DNA from: Geothrix campi
GTDB lineage: Bacteria > Acidobacteriota > Holophagae > Holophagales > Holophagaceae
Length of the DNA: 64,000 nt
Reading direction: 5' to 3'
Assembly: GCF_024609265.1 (NCBI RefSeq)
Contig: NZ_JANHMP010000004.1
Span: forward strand, 1-64,000
Under the pieces are notes generated by a model that did not search any database, was not told the origin of the DNA, and saw nothing but the letters and a program-made list of their open reading frames with translations. Numbering within the stretch: position 1 is the first letter of the stretch; every line of letters starts with the position of its first letter. The position numbers and the translations under genes are program-made. Below, piece by piece: positions 60,945-64,000 of this stretch.

Positions 60945-62414
60945 CTATCGGGCCCCGCGTCCCCGGCCCGTGGAGGCCACCCGTGGGACCTTGACTTCCT
61001 CCTGGGCGCGCGCGGCCTTCTTCAGGAACTGCTTCGTGGACATGAACTCGAGCATGGCCTCGAAGGCGTCCGCGGGCAGGGGCCGGCCCAGCAGGAAGCC
61101 CTGCAGGCAGTCGCAGCCCAGGAGCTCCAGCATGTCCCGCTGGCCCTCGGTCTCCACGCCTTCGGCCACCACCGTGAGGTTGAGGCTGTGGGCGAGCTGG
61201 ATGACGGCCCGCACGATGGCCTCGGAAGAGAGCCCGGGGTCTTCAGAGGTCAGTGCCGAGATGAAGGACTGGTCGAGCTTCAGGGTCGTGATGGGCAGGC
61301 GCTGGAGGTATCCCAGGGAGCTGTAGCCCGTGCCGAAGTCGTCGATGGCGATGCGGGTGCCGATTTCGCGCAGCCGGTGGAGCGGGGCCAGATCCTCGTG
61401 GCCCTGGCGCATCACCAGGCTTTCCGTGAGCTCCAGTTCCAGGCAGCCGGGGTCCAGGCCCGTGTCCGCCAGGGCCCGCGCCACACAGGCATCCCAGTCC
61501 CCGTTGGCGAACTGGAGGACGGAGACGTTCACCGCGAGGAGGAGCGGAGAGGGGCTGATGGCCTGCCATTTGGCCATCTGCCCACACGTCTCCCGGAGGG
61601 CCCATTCGCCGATGGGCAGGATGAGGCGGCTCTCCTCGGCCAAGGGGATGAACTTCACCGGGGGGACGGAGCCGAGGAGGGGATGGTTCCAGCGCATCAG
61701 GGCCTCGGCGCCGGCCAGGCGCCCGTCCATGAAGAACTGGGGCTGGTAGTACATCTGCAGCTCGCCGTTCTGCAGGGCGGACCGCAGGCAGCTCTCCAGC
61801 TCCTGGCGCTCCAGCGAGACCTCGTTGAGCGTGCTGGTGAAGCACTCGATGCGGTTGCCGCCGCGTTCCTTGGCGCGGACCAGGGCGGACTCCGCGTGGG
61901 CCTCCAGCACGTGGGCGTCCATGCCGTCGTTGGGGAAGACGCAGACCCCGATGCTGGCGGTGAGATCGATCTCCCGGGATCCGGCGCGGAACGGCGCCTG
62001 GACGGCTTCCAGGAGCTTCTGGCCCACCCGGGCGGCCGCCACCACATCCTTGATCTCCTGGAGCAGGACCAGGAACCGGTCGCCGCCCATGCAGGCCAGC
62101 GTATCGCCCTGGCGCAGCGCCTCCTGGAGACGCTGACCCACCATCCTTAGCACCTCATCGCCGCCCGTGTGTCCCAGCAGGTCATTCACGCGCTTGAACC
62201 GATCGAGATCCAGGAGGAGGAAGGCGAGGATGTGCCCATGGCGCTGGGCCACGAGCAGGGCCTGGGAGAGCCGGTCCTCGAAATGGCGGTGGTTGGGCAG
62301 ACCGGTGACGGAGTCCAGCAGGCTCAGTTCCGAGACCCGCTGCTCCAGCGCGCTGATGCGCCGCTCTGCGTTGCGGAGGCGCCCGATCGCATCGAGACGG
62401 TCGATCTTGAGCAT
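60945..62414 (-). CDS. GGDEF/EAL protein, probable c-di-GMP phosphodiesterase
   Basis: This protein of about 489 residues starts with a short coiled coil (RLRNAERRISALEQRVSEL). A GGDEF domain follows, whose signature is degenerate (ACMGGDRFLVL instead of GG[DE]EF), so cyclase activity is unlikely. An EAL domain with intact AGAEALMRW, Asn in LAVNVSVLQF, DDFGTGYSSL and the C-terminal VVAEGVETEGQ should hydrolyse c-di-GMP. It has no membrane or input domain. The ATG at 62414 with AGGGG is preferred; a TTG at 62456 with GGAG adds 14 residues. Confidence 0.88.
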   Translation of the reverse strand: MLKIDRLDAIGRLRNAERRISALEQRVSELSLLDSVTGLPNHRHFEDRLSQALLVAQRHGHILAFLLLDLDRFKRVNDLLGHTGGDEVLRMVGQRLQEALRQGDTLACMGGDRFLVLLQEIKDVVAAARVGQKLLEAVQAPFRAGSREIDLTASIGVCVFPNDGMDAHVLEAHAESALVRAKERGGNRIECFTSTLNEVSLERQELESCLRSALQNGELQMYYQPQFFMDGRLAGAEALMRWNHPLLGSVPPVKFIPLAEESRLILPIGEWALRETCGQMAKWQAISPSPLLLAVNVSVLQFANGDWDACVARALADTGLDPGCLELELTESLVMRQGHEDLAPLHRLREIGTRIAIDDFGTGYSSLGYLQRLPITTLKLDQSFISALTSEDPGLSSEAIVRAVIQLAHSLNLTVVAEGVETEGQRDMLELLGCDCLQGFLLGRPLPADAFEAMLEFMSTKQFLKKAARAQEEVKVPRVASTGRGRGAR

Positions 62415-62599
62415 GAAGCCCCTGAGATCCAGACCGTGGGAACGCTCGTTCGGCAAATGGGCTCCAGATGGCTAGTAAATCCTAAGGCAGCAAGGCTGGT
62501 CGCGCTACGAGGAATGGTCTGCCCCCAGAAAAAAAAGGCAATGAATGCGCAAGGAAAGATCGGGATACCGGGGCCCGACCGGAGGGGTTCCTTTCCGCG

Positions 62600-62675
62600 A
62601 ACCGGGTCTGACCGGCGGGCTTCCGTGACGCGAGGTTTGGAGCCTCGGGGGAGATCCCCCCGCAAAGGAGCCGCC
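62600..62675 (+). promoter_or_regulatory. Structured 5' region of the CHRD gene
   Basis: Two short hairpins (CGAGG with CCTCG, and GGGGG with CCCCC around AGAT) sit just before AAAGGAG and the ATG. They could modulate translation. No riboswitch class was recognised. Confidence 0.3.
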
Positions 62676-63911
62676 ATGCGATCACCCGAATCAGACGATA
62701 GGCCCCGGCCAAGTCCCTTCTCCACCTTGGCCCTTTCCGCTTTGTTCCTGATGGCCTCCGCCTGTGGCGGGGGAGGAGGGGGGGGCTCAATGGCCGCTCC
62801 TGCGCCTGCGCCGCCCATCGTGCGATACGCTGCGCTGTCCGGGGCCGATGAGGTGCCCGCCAACGCCTCCACCGCTACGGGAGCCGCCACTTTCTCGGTG
62901 AACCCGACGACGAAGGTCCTCACCGGAACCGTGACCACCGCGGGCATTCCCGGGGTGGCCGCCCATATCCATGAGGGCGCGGCGGGGGCCGCGGGGCCGA
63001 TCGTGATCCCCCTCAATGGAGGGTCGGGAGGCGTGTGGACCGTTCCGCCCAACACGGTGCTGACCGACACCCAGTACGCCTCGTTCCAGGCCAATACCTA
63101 CTATGTGAACGTCCACAGCGCCACCTTCACGGCGGGCGAGATCCGGGGCCAGATCGAGCTCCGGGTCAGCTTCGCGAACCTCACGGGCGGCCAGGAAACC
63201 CCGGCGACGACGAGCACGGCCACCGGGTTTGGCTCCCTGGCCGTGAACGCCCTCACGGGGGCCATCCACGGCACGGTGGTCACGGAGGGGATCACGGGGA
63301 CCGCGGCCCACATCCATGAGGGGGCCGCCGGAGTCGCGGGGCCCATCCTCATTCCGCTGACCGATGCGGGCGGCGGTGTCTGGACCGTCCCCCCGGGCGC
63401 TACCCTCACCAGCGCCCAGGTGACCAGCTGGCAGAACGGCAACCTCTACGTGAACGTGCACACCGCCGCCAACCCCGGAGGCGAGATCCGGGGGCAGCTG
63501 AACCTCAGCGTGCCGGTGACCCAGTCGGCCACACTATCCGGTGCCAGCGAGGTGCCACCGACGCCTTCCACAGCCACCGGGGCTGGGGCGGTGAGCATCA
63601 ACCCCGTCACCCTCGAACTGAGCGGTGGCCTATCCACCACCGGCATTACCGGAACCGGGTCCCATATCCATGAGGGGGCGGCTGGAACCCCCGGGCCGAT
63701 CATCGTGCCGCTCACGGACGCTGGTGGCGGCGCCTGGGCCCTTCCCACCGGAACCCGGCTCACGGGTGGTCAGTTCATGAGCTGGCGGCTCGGAAACCTC
63801 TACGTGAATGTCCACAGCGCCGCCTATCCCAGCGGTGAGATCCGCGGCCAGCTGGGTGGTTCGGCCGGCACCGGAGGTGGCACTGGGGGTGGCACGGGAG
63901 GAGGGTACTAG
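62676..63911 (+). CDS. Lipoprotein with three CHRD domains
   Basis: This 411-residue protein has a signal sequence ending in LMASAC followed by poly-Gly, so it is probably a lipoprotein. Three tandem CHRD repeats follow (about residues 50-165, 168-280 and 285-395). Each contains an AHIHEGAAG or SHIHEGAAG motif and a NLYVNVH or TYYVNVH strand with GEIRGQL. CHRD domains occur in BMP-binding chordin and in many bacterial secreted proteins of unknown function; the conserved His residues suggest metal binding. The tail is Gly/Thr-rich (GTGGGTGGG). AAAGGAG precedes the ATG. Confidence 0.88.
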   Translation: MRSPESDDRPRPSPFSTLALSALFLMASACGGGGGGGSMAAPAPAPPIVRYAALSGADEVPANASTATGAATFSVNPTTKVLTGTVTTAGIPGVAAHIHEGAAGAAGPIVIPLNGGSGGVWTVPPNTVLTDTQYASFQANTYYVNVHSATFTAGEIRGQIELRVSFANLTGGQETPATTSTATGFGSLAVNALTGAIHGTVVTEGITGTAAHIHEGAAGVAGPILIPLTDAGGGVWTVPPGATLTSAQVTSWQNGNLYVNVHTAANPGGEIRGQLNLSVPVTQSATLSGASEVPPTPSTATGAGAVSINPVTLELSGGLSTTGITGTGSHIHEGAAGTPGPIIVPLTDAGGGAWALPTGTRLTGGQFMSWRLGNLYVNVHSAAYPSGEIRGQLGGSAGTGGGTGGGTGGGY

Positions 63912-63948
63912 CAGGAGTCCGGGGCCCCAGGGATGTCCCGACAGCAGC

Positions 63949-63979
63949 AGCCGGCGCCGCCGCATGCGGCGCCGGCTTT
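63949..63979 (+). terminator. Rho-independent terminator after the CHRD gene
   Basis: A perfect 12-bp stem (AGCCGGCGCCGC with its complement, loop CGCAT) is followed by a short T-run. Confidence 0.75.
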
Positions 63980-64000
63980 CCTGCGGGACTCGGCCGGGCT

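Noticed and set aside
62520-62675. c-di-GMP riboswitch ahead of the CHRD gene
   Set aside because: A GACGCGAGG segment looked similar at first, but the GGGACGCAAAGCC core and tetraloop receptor are absent.

Overview
The window is 64 kb of GC-rich bacterial chromosome with tightly packed, often translationally coupled genes (ATGA and GTGA overlaps). The gene content suggests a Gram-negative member of the Acidobacteriota, most likely class Holophagae (Geothrix-like). The clues are an MglA-type GTPase, a dnaK-dnaJ-hspR operon, a secreted VPS10/BNR beta-propeller protein, c-type cytochromes and a PhoB/OmpR-type regulator. This assignment comes from memory of such genomes and has not been checked by alignment.

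Layout. (1) 1-3059 is an integron-type cassette array. Five nearly identical attC sites of 124-127 bp separate small minus-strand cassette genes: three membrane proteins, one TonB-C-like protein and one AT-rich PD-(D/E)XK-like nuclease. No integrase lies within the window, so it is either a CALIN or the integrase-distal or deleted end of a chromosomal integron. (2) 3220-15072 holds housekeeping and secreted functions: M28 peptidase, RsmE, TerC, RibF, a hexapeptide acyltransferase, MarC, glutathione peroxidase, a PAS histidine kinase and a VPS10-like protein. A 270-bp MITE with 23-bp perfect terminal repeats and a TA duplication lies at 9080-9349. (3) 15076-18953 (minus) is the envelope operon uppS-cdsA-dxr-rseP. 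It is preceded by a 107-bp tandem duplication that creates two 36-codon leader ORFs, each ATGA-coupled to the next start. (4) 19294-25466 includes an unusual fusion of an MglA-like GTPase to a PAS/histidine kinase/receiver module, an orphan response regulator, a GT2 glycosyltransferase and trans-aconitate methyltransferase. (5) 25463-31120 is the stress region: yacG, dnaK, dnaJ, hspR, a sigma-70 family factor and a DnaC-like ATPase. (6) 31125-42149 holds an MMPL transporter, a MidA-like methyltransferase, a CocE-like hydrolase, the putrescine pathway aguA-aguB, meaB, a zinc-ribbon protein and a secreted protein. (7) tRNA-Pro(TGG) is followed by structured repeats. (8) 42572-49892 is a compact biosynthetic-looking cluster: acyltransferase, ACP, acyl-AMP ligase, asparagine-synthase-type amidotransferase, NadE-like synthetase, SGNH-like protein and PrmC-like methyltransferase. 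(9) 49897-53459 carries 2-oxoacid dehydrogenase E1 beta/alpha and two cytochrome-c-type proteins, with four 11-bp-spaced direct repeats upstream. (10) 53608-56420 holds a PNPOx-like/GAF pair, bacteriohemerythrin and tRNA-Arg(TCT) with the same family of structured repeats. (11) 56511-63911 holds a DUF4337 protein, a Tsx-like channel with two NCS2 nucleobase permeases, a GGDEF/EAL protein and a triple CHRD lipoprotein.

The most unusual signals are four. First, a repeat family lies downstream of both tRNAs, in the tRNA sense, with compensatory stem changes and tRNA-3'-end-derived segments; it resembles the E. coli tyrT rtT repeats in concept. Second is the tandem leader duplication in front of uppS. 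Third is the GTPase-histidine kinase-receiver fusion. Fourth is the ACP/ligase/AsnB/NadE-like/SGNH/MTase cluster.
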